From NCBI RefSeq assembly GCF_015706575.1, contig NW_024037060.1, forward strand, positions 1,385,983-1,449,982: a DNA stretch of 64,000 nt, in the 5' to 3' direction. Positions 11,397-24,280 of the stretch are shown here, one piece after another. Position numbers and translations under genes: made by a program. This stretch comes from Patiria miniata (lineage: Eukaryota; Echinodermata; Asteroidea; Valvatida; Asterinidae). The notes beneath the pieces are model-generated. The model had not been told where the DNA came from and ran no database searches. It worked only from the letters and a program-made list of their open reading frames with translations. Numbering within the stretch: the stretch's first letter is position 1; each line of letters starts with the position of its first letter.

Positions 11397-11480
11397 CTTA
11401 AATAACATCTACTCGTGCTGATTGATTATGCAGATGTCGTGACGTCGTGACCACGTGATGCAACCAAACCAATAACAGCA
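11397..11480 (-). promoter_or_regulatory. Candidate promoter of gene copy 2: TATA-like, CRE-like, E-box and CCAAT motifs
   Basis: Upstream of the ATG on the minus strand lies TATTTAAG (11404-11397, about 114 bases before the start codon). Further upstream come GACGTCAC-type CRE-like sequence, CACGTG (E-box, 11452-11457) and ATTGG/CCAAT (around 11468-11473). The CRE/E-box/CCAAT block is kept in all copies, including the diverged copy 6, which supports function. No transcription start is known. Confidence 0.5.
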
Positions 11481-11483
11481 CGC

Positions 11484-12796
11484 TCCGTTCATTTGTCATG
11501 GGTTTGTTGGACATTTCGGGTTAAAACCGGTATTTGGCAAGGCCTAGTCCTACAATGGATTTGTGTGTGCGTTTAATTTGTGGTGTTGCAGAAACAATTC
11601 ACTGAGCAATGAACAGTTGTTTAGAAATAAATGAAAGTGAACAAACGTTTTTCTGATGTGCATTTGATATTCTCAGGCCTTATGAGGTGGTGGTTTGGGG
11701 ACGTCAATTTGGGTTTCTTGACAATTTCATCTTGTATCATCGTTAGAATCCCTCATTCTCCTGACGACGGGCAGAGCATACTAGTTCCTCCGGTTCTTTT
11801 TAGAACCACACATACTCACAAAAGAGATGTATTCACATGGTGCTACCGCAAACTTATCTTGTCTTAGTATCTTTCCACCGTGCAAACCTTCAAATGTCAA
11901 TTTCATCTTGGCTATTTGATGGCAAAATTTCACAGCGAACGGACACATCATCCGGATTGGCTGGCAAAGACACCTGTATTGTCATATTAATCAGTCAGCA
12001 TTCAATGTATTCCATATGGATGGCTAAAAATGGGCCTAATGAAAAGCAAAACAAAACCCACAGACGAAACTGATGCACATGGACTGAAACATGAGGGGGA
12101 TTATTAATTGATGGGAATAAATGTCTTTGAATTTTTAAAGCCTAATGCTTAGAAACTAACAGGTGAAAGTGTGCGTTAAATTAACCAAATTGATGATTCG
12201 AAAATATGAATTTGTTTTAAACAACAAAATATTGTTTTTCAAAATCTATTGAAATAATTTGAAATGGGTTTGTATGAGTAAACCTTGCATCAGCTTTTTA
12301 ATGAAAAAAAAACAAGAATATCGCAACTTTTATATAGTAAGAAACAATACTTATTTTAACCAAGGGCGTATAAAAAGGTCTATAATAAGATTAACTTTAT
12401 TTACAGATAGAATAGGATAAAACGTGATCATGGAATGAAGAAATGTGATAAAATAATTATTTTTCTAGATACTAAATTCCCCCTATCCTTGTAATCATTG
12501 AAAATAAAACTAATTTTCAGTTGTTGCTTCTATCGCATTGAATTACTGTCACGCACATCGAAACGCCTCCTCACTATCTGTCTGAAAGTGACCTGTTGAA
12601 CAAATTAGCACGCACGTTCCGCCCAGTCAGACGTGCACAATAGTAGATGCGGCGGGAACCAGCATGTGTCCTCGAAAAACTTACAGAATTTGCCTTGGCA
12701 ACCAGGCTCTCCATCTTGAAGCTGTCTATCCGAGTTTTCCTTCCTTTTTCATTGAAACATAACACATTTCTTTCAAACAATATTTTGTATTCAACA
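11484..12796. other. Intergenic upstream flank of gene copy 2; no gene seen
   Basis: Non-coding flank. It is nearly identical to 53884-55032 up to about 12620, where the right-hand copy has a deletion of about 0.6 kb. Short ORFs at 11631-12073 are not preserved in the flanks of copies 1 and 4. Confidence 0.5.
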
Positions 12797-15075
12797 ACAA
12801 TTCAAGTTACAATTTTCTCCTGGTACTGGCTGCTAGCTATCAGAAATAAAATTCAATTTGGGGGTTCAAGATTTTTTCACTAAACAAGGAATACACTGAG
12901 CAGGTAAATTTATTTGGCAAACTTCGATGTACAACCCATCTCTTCTCCCAATAGTTAAGTTTGTTATTATAAGCTTTTAAAAACCGTCCGAACAGTATTG
13001 TTTTGAGTATTTTAAGTTAGCAGAATTTTAAATAATTCTGTTGTAATAGCAGAGTTTTAAATATTTCTGTTGAAATATGTTAAATCGACAAGCGAAGGTC
13101 GGACGTGAGGAAATGCATCATATGTGTCTTCCAAAAAGAGTCGCATTTCGAAAACAAACACTTAAGAGAATGGGAAAATAATTAAACAACAATTAGTTTT
13201 TACTCCATTCAATACACATCTGGTACTTAGGTAAGATTATCCATGTGTGTCTACACGCACAAGCAAGACGGCGACAAGTGAAATTGGTATCCATAATTTA
13301 CATTATAGACAAAGTCCAGGCATGTGTCTCAAAAAGGGCTTCTCAATAAATGCACATCTCCTCATCTTCTTTCGAAGTGAGTTTTAAAAAGTTGGCACAT
13401 TTCTGTCCGTATATTTCTATAGTTTTCGTATTTGCTGTCGGAATCAAAACTAAACTCAACCACGTGTCAACTGTTAGTTTAAAAAAAACCCACCTCACTT
13501 ACACAGTGGCTTAGCGAAGTCCACCAAACGTACAGATAAAAAAGTATTTCACATGTCCTTTCATAAGTTAGTCTTGTGTCTTAATGTTCCTGCAGGCTGC
13601 CTTCCACGCCCCTGTGCACAGCATAATGAACCATATTGCCTGAAGGAGTTGGGGACAGTCAAGGTGCCAGACTTGTATGTAGGTTTCAATTTATTTGGTA
13701 TCAATTGGGGGTCCCATCGGAATAAGTGGCGCAACCAGGATTTGGTTGGGGCTCACATTCTTTTTCTCCATTTTTTTTTGAAGCGTGAATCTTTTCTAAA
13801 CAAAAAATCCCAAATGTTTTTGGCAGCAGATAGATAATTTTGTGTGCGTAGGTATGTTTCTCCATTCCACAGGGGACGTTGAACAATAGCTAGATCTGAA
13901 ATCTAGTTGAAATGCTAGATTAAATATGTATCGGGGGAAACATTCAAGTTACAATTTTCCCCTGTTACTGGCTGCAAGCTATCAAAAAAAAATTCAATTT
14001 GGGGGTTCAAGATTTTTTCATTAAAAAAGGAATACACTGAACAGGTACATTTATTTGGCAAACTTCGATGTACAAACCATCTCTTCTTCCAATAGTTAAG
14101 TTTGTTATTATAAGCTTTTAAAAACCGTCTGAACAGTATTGTTTTGAGCAGAGCAGAGTTTTAAATATTTCTGTTGTAATAGCAGAGTTTTAAATATTTT
14201 TGTTGAAATATGTTAAATCGACAAGCGAAGGTCGGACGTGAGGTAAATGCATCATCTTTGTCCTCCAGAAAGAGTCGCATTTCGAAAACAAACACTTAAC
14301 AGAATGAGAAAATAATTAAACAACAATTAGTTTTTACTCCATTCAATACACATCTGGTACTTAAGTAAGATTATCCATGTGTGTCCACACGCACAAGCAA
14401 GACGGCGACAAGTGAAATTTGTATCCATAATTTACATTATAGACAAAGTCCATGCATGTGTCTCAAAAAGGGTTTCTCAATAAATGCACATCTCCTCATC
14501 TTCTTTCGAAGTGAGTTTTAAAAAGTTGGCACATTTCTGTCCGTATATTTCTATAGTTTTCGTATTTGCTGTCGGAATCAAAACTAACCTCAACCACGTG
14601 TCAACTGTTAGTTTAAAAAAAAACACTTCACTTACACAGTGGCTTAGCGAAGTCCACTTAACGTACAGATAAAAAAGTATTTCACATGTCCTTTCATAAG
14701 TTAGTCTTGTGTCTTATTGTTCCTGAAGGCTGCCTTCCCAGCCCCTGTGCACATCATAATGAGCCATATTGCCTGAAGGAGTTGGGGACAGTCAAGGTGC
14801 CAGACTTGTATGCAGGATTCAATATTTGGTATCAATGGGGGATCCCATCGGAATAAGTGGCGTACCCAGGATTTGGTTGGGGCTCACATTTTTTTCCCAT
14901 TTTTTTTTTAGAAGTGTGAATCTTTTCTAAAAAAGAAGAAGAGATAAATGCCAAATGTTTTTGGCAGCAGAAAGATAATTTGTGTGCGTGAGTTTGTTTC
15001 TCCATTCAATAGGGGACGTTGAACAATAGAGGACAATAGGGTCCCCAATTCCCGAGAAGTCCCAATTTGGTTTCG
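12797..15075. repeat. Direct tandem duplication, period about 1.14 kb, in the flank of copy 2
   Basis: Two head-to-tail units start near 12800 (attcaagttacaattt) and 13942. Matching landmarks include taagattatccatgtgtg near 13231 and 14365, and cctgaaggagttggggacag near 13640 and 14774. The duplicated segment is an older relative of the flank and of the start of the 1.08 kb unit. The same tandem pair, with its first unit truncated, appears at 55033-56835. No gene is seen. Confidence 0.75.
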
Positions 15076-17569
15076 TGTACAAAGCATATCGGAGGTCTTC
15101 CTAAAAAGTACAAACAAAAGAGGGACAATAGGGGTACCCGATTGCAGGCAAATACACACTTGTGTGCAATCGTGGACTAAAGACAAAAGGGTAAGGGCAT
15201 AAACGAAGGGATCTATGATTAAAATTCGTGTTGAATTGAACAAACATATGCACCATATGCCTTCAGTGTCCCCCTGACATGTGTGCACCTCGTGCCCCCA
15301 GAAGTAACGGGAAAATGGCACCACCGCACGATTGTTCACAGGAAAAATGAAAGCGAGAAGACTTGAAGACTACTCATTTTTTATAAATTTAGAATAAACA
15401 CAACAATACTTTTTGATGGCAGGGTAAGACGGAATGACACATCAAATCGGTTACCTCTTAAGGTAGTGTTATGCCATGGGTAATCATTAGCACCAAAAAG
15501 TATCTTAATTTTGTACATGACTGTATTATCTATCACCTGAAATCAGCCATGAGGTGCGAGTCATGGTTCCAGTTATTGCGGTTGTGATACTGCTGCTACA
15601 AATTCAAAGGGGTTAGTAAACAATAGGGGGCGGTATGTTGACTGGGTAGTCCAACGATGAAGGGCGTTTAGAGAAAATCAGAAGCAGAGCCGTATATGGG
15701 TGCATTGCAGTAAATCGGTCCGAAATTGCCTTCGCCGGCCAAATCACGATTTGCATGCCCTCGAAATCTTTAGTATTTGAGCATACTGTGGGCTATGAAC
15801 TTGCAAAAATATGGGTGGAAGCTGTGCACAGGACTGTGAGCTTGTAGTCTGGTTCCGTTCCATTTGGATGAAATTGGGGCCCTAAAAGCGCTCTATTTTG
15901 CAATGCAGTGTAACCATATCGTTTTTCAAAATCGCGATGGACTTCAGGACTATTTTAAGGAGTGGTCATCTTCGGATGGAAATTTCTCCTAAAAGTCATC
16001 CGTTGACCCCCCCAAAAACTGAAAATAAAATGAAAGATGATGAAATAAGCTTTAATTTGATGTGTGTCTCCAACACCTTGGAGAGTTGTTTGTATTTTCT
16101 CCGAATTTCTGAATTGGGAGCATTTATCATTGGGGTCATTAGAAGTTTATTTACTGGTCTGCAACCATAGAGAGAGTTGCGACAACTTCAGACTGTTGAA
16201 CCATAATGGCCGTTCATTATGTGTACAGTGCAGCGTGCGACTATTGTGTACGAATTATACATAATATGTTAACTATCTCTATAAACGGTTCTGATCAGGA
16301 GAGGGCGTGATTACCATTATCATAATTAAAGAAAAGGCAAACAAATTTAACAATGCCAGAAGTGAAAATTATCTCATGTAATTACATGTATTTTAATAAA
16401 CCGGTTTGAATTTCTCACTTGTGGGATTTCAAAACGTGTGCAAGCCTCCAGACATTCAATATAGATGATTGGGAAAAAAACATAACTTTAGAAACAAACA
16501 AAAAGTCCATTCCTTATATATGTATTTTTCATTTTAGAGTTATTTATTGTATGCCCTCAATTGTTGTTGTTTTTGTGTTGCTTTTAAAGTATTTTGTGGA
16601 CCAAGAATTTGAAGGTTTTTAAAGAAATATTGGTGGAAGCCGTGCACAGGGCTGTGTGCTTGATGTATTTCTGTGAAATTCGGATGAAATTTGACTCTAT
16701 ACAATTGCTCTATTTTGCAATGGAGCACAGTCAATATTTTTCAAAATGGCGACGGGCCACAGGACTACTTTTAGGGGAGATCTTCTTTTAATGAAATAAG
16801 CTTTTAATTTGATCTCTGTCTCAAAAACCTTGGAGAATTGTGAGTATTTTTCAAAATGTTTTGGAAGTTCGCGAAATTATCACTGAGGTCTATGGGAGTG
16901 GATTTACTGGTCTGCACCCTTATGTCACGTACCCTGCCATGTATCATTTCAAAAGTGTTCAGTTACTTCCGCTTCGATGACGTCATCATTCTTAACCCTC
17001 CTCGTGATACTTTGTTATTCATGCTAATGCTTGACACATTATGACCTGCACCCTGAATTTGTGACCAAAGCATAAAATATCGATAGTTCCAGTTATTGCG
17101 GTTGTGATGCTTCTGCTACTAATTGATGGGGAATAGTATAGGGCCTACATTGATTGTGGTATATAGAGGGTATTACACATCGATAGAGGGCGCTACAGAC
17201 AATATGTTTACCCATTATGAATTGAAGTAAAAATTAAAACCATACATCAGTCAATGGTATCTCATGTAATTGTTTTATTAAGCCACGGCCCTTTTGAATT
17301 TCTCACTTTTGGGATTTTCACAACGTGTGCAAGTATCCGAACTTATTCAATACACACGTATGGAAATAGCACAGTAGTTGGAAAGAAAAAGTCCATTCCT
17401 AATAGTTTTAAGCCGATAGGCCTAATTGAACATTTATTATTGATGATTATTCGCTTTCATGTGGAATACAAAGAATTTGATGCGAGGCTTAAGACCACGT
17501 GACTAAGACCGAATCATTTTTAGTTACATTTTGATTCTACAACTTTGTTTTTGGAAGTGTGACGCCATG
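15076..17569. other. Degenerate intergenic sequence, diverged copy of 1.08 kb unit and 3' flank
   Basis: Recognisable but diverged stretches of the tandem unit and gene 3' flank occur here: gttccagttattgcggttgtgat near 15566 and 17088, and acgtgtgcaag..ccagacattcaata near 16433. This suggests the flank is itself an old duplication. The segment 15155-15975 is absent from the right-hand duplicate. No gene is seen. Confidence 0.5.
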
Positions 17570-20320
17570 CCAAGCTATGTTATAGCGCAGTAGTTTCAAT
17601 TGAAAACCGTTATCAAGGTATAGGTTTGTGGTACTGAATATAATAATTCACGGTAAAAATGGCACCAGAGCACATATCAGTGGAGAAGAATTGAAGTCTT
17701 ATAAGCCCATCCTTTTTCTTAAATAATTTAGTATGAACACAGCAATAGAATTCATTTTGATGGCAAGATAAGAGGAAATTGCACTTCAAATCTGTTTCAT
17801 TTTAAGGTAGTGTTATGTCTTGGGTAAAAATTAGAGCCAAAAAGTCTATATTAGACCTGAAAATCAGCCATGAGGTCCGAGTCATGGTTCCAATTATTGC
17901 TGTTGTGATACTGCTGCTTTAAATTCACAGGGGGAGTAATCGATAGAGGGAGGTATATTAACAGAGGGTAGTCCAACAATAGAGGGCACTGTCGATACAA
18001 TCAGGACAGGGCGTGATTATCCTTTATGAATTGAAGTAACAACAGAAAAATTTAATCAAATATTAAATACGAGGAGTCAAAGGTTTCTCATGTAAGTACA
18101 CGTATTTTAATGAGCCGTTTGAATTAATCACCGTTTTACAGATCGAGTTTTGTGTCTTTATGTTCCCGAAGGCTGCCTTCCTATAGCCCAAGTGAACGGC
18201 ACAATGAGCTAGATTGCCCGATGGAGTTGGTGTCAGTCAGGGTACCAGACTTGTCTGCAGTATTCTTATTTGGCATTCCAGAGCTACTATAAGAAATATT
18301 ATATTGGAGGGTGGGGTGGGGGGGGGGGGTAAGCAACAGATGCCCGTGCCCCTGGGTGCCCCCTACATTTAAAATCTTGAAGTGAACATTTACCACTTGC
18401 CTTAAGTGCCCTCCGTTTGTGCACCCCACGGTGCTCCCCCCCAGTTTAACCCTAGTTACGTCAATGCGGGCTGACGGCAGTGTGCTACCTGGGAAGCATA
18501 TATAATCCACATGTCATGGAGGGGAGGGGGCTTTTACTGTTCATTTTGTGTAGAGTGTAGATTTTTACAGCATGGCATCCCCTAGCTGCATCAAAATATC
18601 ACGTTATACGCCGTCAAGTTTTGTTCACCAATTTAAGGACTGTAGATGTGCACTCACCAAGGAGCTATGTTATAGCGCAGTAGTTTCAATTGAGAAACAA
18701 AAGCAAAGTATAGGTTTGTCGTACTGAATATAATAATTCACGGTAACATGGCACCAGAGCACCTATCAACAGAGAAGAATTGAAGTCTTATATTAAGCCA
18801 CCCTTTTTCTCAAATAATTTAGTATGAACACAGCAATAAAATTCATTTTGATGGCAAGATAAGAGGAAATTGCACTTCAAATCTGTTTCATTTTAAGGTA
18901 GTGTTATGCCTTGGGTAAAAATTAGAACCAAAAAATTTATATTAGACCTGAAAATCAGCCATAGCATGAGGTCCGAGTCATGGTTCCAATTATTACTGTT
19001 GTGATACTGCTGCTTTAAATTCATGGGGGTAGTAATCGATAGAGGGAGGTATATTAACAGAGGGTAGTCCAACAATAGAGGGCACTGTCGATACAATCAG
19101 GAAAGGGCGTGATTATCCTTTATGAATTGAAGTAACAACAGAAAAATTAAATCAAATATTAAATACGAGGAGTCAAAGGTTTCTCATGTATGTACACGTA
19201 TTTTAATGAGCCGCTTTGAATTAATCACCGTTTTACGGATCGAGTTTTGTGTCTTGATGTTCCCGAAGGCTGCCTTCCTATAGCCCAAGTGAACGGCACA
19301 ATGAGCTAGATTGCCCGATGGAGTTGGTGACAGTCAGGGTACCAGACTTGTCTGCAGTATTCTTATTTGGCATTCCAGAGCTACTATAAGAAATATTATA
19401 TTGGAGGGCGGGGGGGGGGGGGTGAGCAACAGATGCCCGTGCCCCTTGGTGCTTCCTACATTTAAAGTCTTGAAGTGAACATTTACCACTTGCCTTAAGT
19501 GCCCTCCGTTTGTGCACCACACGGTGCTCCCCCCCCCCCAGTTTAACCCTAGTTACGTCAATGCGGGCTGACGGCAGTGTGCTACCTGGGAAGCATATAT
19601 AATCCACATGTCATGGAGGGGAGGGGGCTTTTTCCTGTTCATTTTGTGTATAGTGTAGATTTTTACAGCATGGCATCCCCTAGCTGCATCAAAATATCAC
19701 GTTATACGCCGTCAAGTTTTGTTCACCAATTTAAGGACTGTAGATGTGCACTCACCAAGGAGCTATGTTATGGCGCAGTTTTTTCAATTGAAAACCGTAA
19801 GCAAAGTATAGGTTTGTGGTACTGAATATAATAATTCACGGTAAAATGGCACCAGAGCACCTATCAATAGAGAAGAATTGAAGTCTTATATTAAGCCCAC
19901 CTTTTTTCTCAAATAATTTAGTTTGAACACAGCAATAAAATTCATTTCGATGGCAGGGTAAGAGGAAATTGCACTTCAAATCTGTTTCATTTTAAGGTAG
20001 TGTTATGCCTTGGGTAAAATTAGAACCAAAAAGTCTATATTAGACCTGAAAATCAGCCATGAGGTCCGAGTCAAGGTTCCAATTATTGCTGTTGTGATAC
20101 TGCTGCTTTAAATTCATTGGGGTAGTAATCGATAGAGGGAGGTATATTGACAGAGGGTAGTCCAACAATAGAGGGCACTATCGATAAAATCCGGACAGGG
20201 CGTGATTATCCTTTGTGAATTGAAGTAACAACAGAAACAATAAATAATACGAGGAGTCAAAGGTATCTCATGTAACTACACGTATTTTAATGAGCCTCTT
20301 TGAATTAATCACCGTTCACA
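17570..20320. repeat. Tandem array of 1.08-1.10 kb unit, about 2.5 copies, 3' of gene copy 3
   Basis: Partial unit 17570-18138, full units 18139-19235 and 19236-20320. Units begin (c)agatcgagttttgtgtct, and the spacing of the two starts is 1097 bases. They differ by scattered substitutions and by homopolymer length near 18310 and 19410. The abrupt start at about 17570 inside a unit marks a recombination junction. Confidence 0.8.
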
Positions 20321-20941
20321 GCTTGTGCAAACATCCGGACATTCAATACAGTAGGTAGAAAGAAAGAGAAAGTCTATTCCTAATAGTTTTCATTTTAATC
20401 CAATAGGCGTAACTGAGAAATGATAAGTTTAGTCGCTTGGAATTTGTTGAGAGGTGTCAGTCATGAGGACGTTTTTGAGATCAAATTACCCCAAGTAACA
20501 TCTCCATTCTACTTTGTTTTTGCAAATGTGACGTCATACCAATATAACCACGCCCGGTCTACTTTGACTTGCATCTTTATTGCAAAGTTCGTCATGATTC
20601 TTTTGAAGAGATAAACGACAAACACCAAAGGAATCGTCATAATATTTAACCAACAATGATTTTTTTTGTGGAGTTGGATATCACGCATGTAAAGGTAATG
20701 CCATGACGTATGATCACATAAATAGCTGACCAAACAGAACAGGTTGCAAAAGGAAGCACGGTTGCCACCGTATACGTGTGCATGCACCATAGGTTATAAG
20801 TTTCTAAACACGAAAAAGATTATTCGCTAACTACTAACGAAGGATTTGGATAGCATAACATAATTGTCAATTATTAAAGCATACATTCTGAATCGCGATC
20901 AATTTTTAATTTGAAGGGTCGCTCTGGAAATAAATGTATCC
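20321..20941. other. 3' flank of gene copy 3; no separate gene
   Basis: Nearly identical to 7518-8140 and 49890-50517. It has the same minus-strand AATAAA candidate. No gene is seen. Confidence 0.45.
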
Positions 20942-23900
20942 TTAGTATTCGTCGTTGTACATCTCAAAGATGATGTGGTACAAACCATGAATTCGCTTCC
21001 AAATCAGAGCGGTCCTGTGGACACGGACAAAAACATTAAAAAGATTTTATCAGTGTCTTTTAGATATGCTGATCTTTCTCCCTTGATCACGTGAACAACC
21101 GCGTGAATCTAATCACCTACAGTTTTATACAGCATTATACATCAGCCTCAGTCTGCCAAACTCTGGGATGTATGTACGCTTGGTCAACAGATGTATCTTC
21201 CCCACGACCCCAACCCACCCCCTTCCCCTATCCTGACTCGGGCATCGCACTCAGTCACACACTTTAAAAACTTATGGGAGCACTCGGCCGTACGTGCACC
21301 AGTGATTTCACAACTATGTCGGAGCGGAGTCGAATTTCAAAGTGATACTACCCTTCGATGTAGCTATCTCATGCGTATTTTCTTTCCAAACACAAACAAG
21401 TCAATAATCACCCGATAATTAACGACTGGATTTAATCTTTTTAAAAATTAATTTGGTTATCAATTTAAATCAAGCTAGGTTTTGGTATTACTTCATTTTG
21501 ACTTACTTTCCCTTCTTGTGGCTTCCATCCGGTAGTACAGTGTCGTGAGCATGCACTTCAAGCACGAGATCCCCGCTTGGTTCCAATGGTTCAATGTGCT
21601 CAGCATCATGTTTGGTCACAGTAACATGCTGAATCCATCCAAGGTTTTTCGACAATTCTGGAAAACATTGATACAAAACAGGTGATTTCAACTCCTCTTT
21701 TAATTGTTACTTCAGATCCAATATTTTACAGGCTTTCCAGGAATCGACATCACTCATATACCAAGGAAACGTTTGGAGAGCTTTATGGACGACTATTGTG
21801 CTCGGACCAATTTTCATGATTCGGAAAGTTTCATCTTCTTGGATAATTTATGGACTAATTTCTAGCTGTGATTAAACGTGCACAGAAAAGTTTTGAGAAC
21901 CGGTACATAAAATGTTCACGACGATTATGTTCGTTTGTTTCATTATGTCTGACTCTTGGTCAAAATCAGCTGTCGGGCATTGAACAACCGACTTAGGGCT
22001 TAATGGTCTTGAACAGACGAAAATGTGAAAATGTGAAAACTGGAAACTTCATTTCCATAAGGATGGATGAGAATTATATTTTATATTAAATAAATCACAT
22101 TCGAATCTGTCACTGTAAGTCTAAATTTGCAACATGTCAGACTGTGTCCTTTTATGAAAATTTCTTTTTATCTATTACTAGAAACTGATGGTCTTACGGT
22201 CAATTCCTTGGTATGATGGGTGGCCATCCGGTACTACGATCACATCAGGGGCGTAGTAACTCAAGATGCAATCCAAGTCCTTGTCCGTTACACATTGCTG
22301 AAGTAGGTATCCATCGTAAACGATTTCATTAACCACTGTCAAGGAACAATGATTCAAACCAAATGAAAGTACTAGCTGTTCGCAGATGTAGACCTTCCTT
22401 ATCAAAATTGCAACTACATGTAGTGATTTCAATGTACAGTCATTAAACATTATACTGGTGCATGCTATAAGGTCTAACAAATGGACATGACTAGTCAGCT
22501 GAACTAACTAAAACTTGTCGAAGATTGTGGCACCGCCTCGCACAATATTCCGTATGGTTTTATTTTAAGAGATAAGCGCAAGCCATTGTTTAACAGAAAA
22601 CCATGACGCTGGCAAATTCTCCTGAGGTGACTTGCTTGCGCTATGGCCTCTGTGACGGTACAGAAGATGAAGCTATGTACGATTTAAAGGCAATTTACAC
22701 GAGTAAATTTTGGGATTGTTTTTTTTTGGTTGCCGAAACAAAGAACAGTAATACAGTAAATCTGAAGCGGATTACTAATTATAAAGTTCTACTTTTGAGA
22801 CAACCGTGAAAAGCACCCTTTGTGGTATGATCCCAGTTGTCACTCGGGGAAATAACTATGTGTAACCGATTGAAAGCTAAACTAATTTTGGTCAATTTGG
22901 TGCAGTATTTGAAAACAAAACAAAAATATTCCAGCGACATATCGGGTCCAACCATCGTTTGGGAAACGATGGTAATTCCTATTTTATTGAAAATGACAGC
23001 GGCAAAACAGGCGCCACGATTTCACACGATGCTTGATATAAACAGCCACGTAGCACATTTCATAATTATTTTGGCAGTTCCCTTTGTTTTAAAGTTTGTA
23101 AATGATATACGTTACCTTTAATGTCACCTGAATGTGACAAACACATAGTAAGTAATGGATCTATATGAGGAGGATAATATTCAAGGAAACGGGCCATAGC
23201 TAAAAGCTATTAACCGTTAACACGCCATTATAGACACGTTACCTTTACGTTACCATAGGCCTATACTGAATTATTAAAGCCTGTCTAATGGCGGATCCAA
23301 GGGTTGATTGCGATGATTAACCAGCCCCCTTCCAATTAACCGATGTTTATTCTTTACATCATGATGAAAACATTCACAAATTTCCTTCAGCTACCAATGT
23401 TATCGCTAAGTTTCACAAATCTTAATTCTTTGCTAGCGTTCAGGTTGGGTCTTTTATGCGTTGACTGCAACATCACATCCACCCTATGCCTATCCCCAAT
23501 TAGCAAATCTTGGACTTCAACAACTCGGCCAAACCCCTTTTGGAAATTCCCGATCCGCCATTGTGTCAGGATTCGCAGACTTTTGGAAAGATAACACATG
23601 CAATTGTTGTATTACCATGGTGATCTGCTATGCCACGGTTCTCCTCTTTGCCATCTTCAAGAAAGCAAACAAAACAAAGTAATCATTTTGGTTATTTTGG
23701 TCTTAGTATCATCAACCAATATGTGCGAAACTATGTTCTACTAGCGCCTGTGTGTTGGTCCAATATACAGCTTTCATTAATATTATTTTCCGGTGATATT
23801 TCCCAATTTTTCCTATTTCCGCATTTGCCCTAAATATAAATGAAACTTTTTTTTTTTTACACAACACTTCTGTGTAGACCCACTGGGCAGCGATCAATAT

Positions 23901-24100
23901 CGGTTAAACTTTTTGTCATAGAATTTGACTAGGCAGAAACGTCAAAGTAATGTCCAGTGGGGAAAACATAGAACAACACTCCTTTAAGGCTGTTACAAAC
24001 CTTCTGCCTCCACGCTAGAGCTTGGAGGCCTGTGGCCTTCGATGGGCGTGTTCAGCAACCCAACCAACAGAAACACACAGAGCCAGGTAAAAGCAGACAT
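20942..24100 (-). CDS. Secreted NTF2-like (SnoaL/DUF4440-type) protein, copy 3, five exons, 166 aa
   Basis: Exons (minus): 24001-24100, 23616-23654, 22198-22335, 21507-21657, 20942-21014. All phases and splice sites match copy 2. The signal peptide is MSAFTWLCVFLLVGLLNTPI. The linker GHRPPSSSVEAE is about ten residues longer than in copy 2. Exon 3 carries V-V-N-E-I and VVPDGHPSYQGID. Exon 4 begins with glutamine instead of histidine and has EPLEPSGD. Exon 5 is identical in protein to copy 2. The gene lies between an intergenic tandem array (3' side) and a conserved promoter block (5' side). No frame damage is seen, so it is probably functional. Role inferred only from fold: a secreted small-molecule-binding or enzymatic NTF2-like protein. 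Confidence 0.85.
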
Positions 24101-24195
24101 GTCGTTCAGAGGGTGGTTTTCTTCAAGTCAGCACTGTATGGTAGATAACTAGCTGATTATCGTTCGATGTGAGTGGAACCAGCCTCGAGGTAGAC

Positions 24196-24280
24196 CTTAA
24201 ATAACATCTACTCGTGCTGATTGATTATGCAGATGTCGTGACGTCGTGACCACGTGATGCAACCAAACCAATAACAGCAC
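24196..24280 (-). promoter_or_regulatory. Candidate promoter of gene copy 3
   Basis: TATTTAAG (minus, 24203-24196) lies about 95 bases upstream of the ATG. The CRE-like, CACGTG and CCAAT cluster follows at about 24234-24280, arranged as in copy 2. Confidence 0.5.

Larger units (their letters stand above)
1..17569. repeat. Left copy of a large segmental duplication
   Basis: Collinear with 38565-58590. Offsets are 38565 at the left, 38663 after the poly-G block, 42375 through gene copy 2 (after array expansion), and 40977 near 16.4 kb (after two deletions in the right copy). Nearly every base agrees in 1-6450 against 38565-45112. Left-copy specific: the foldback at 6454-7080. Confidence 0.85.
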
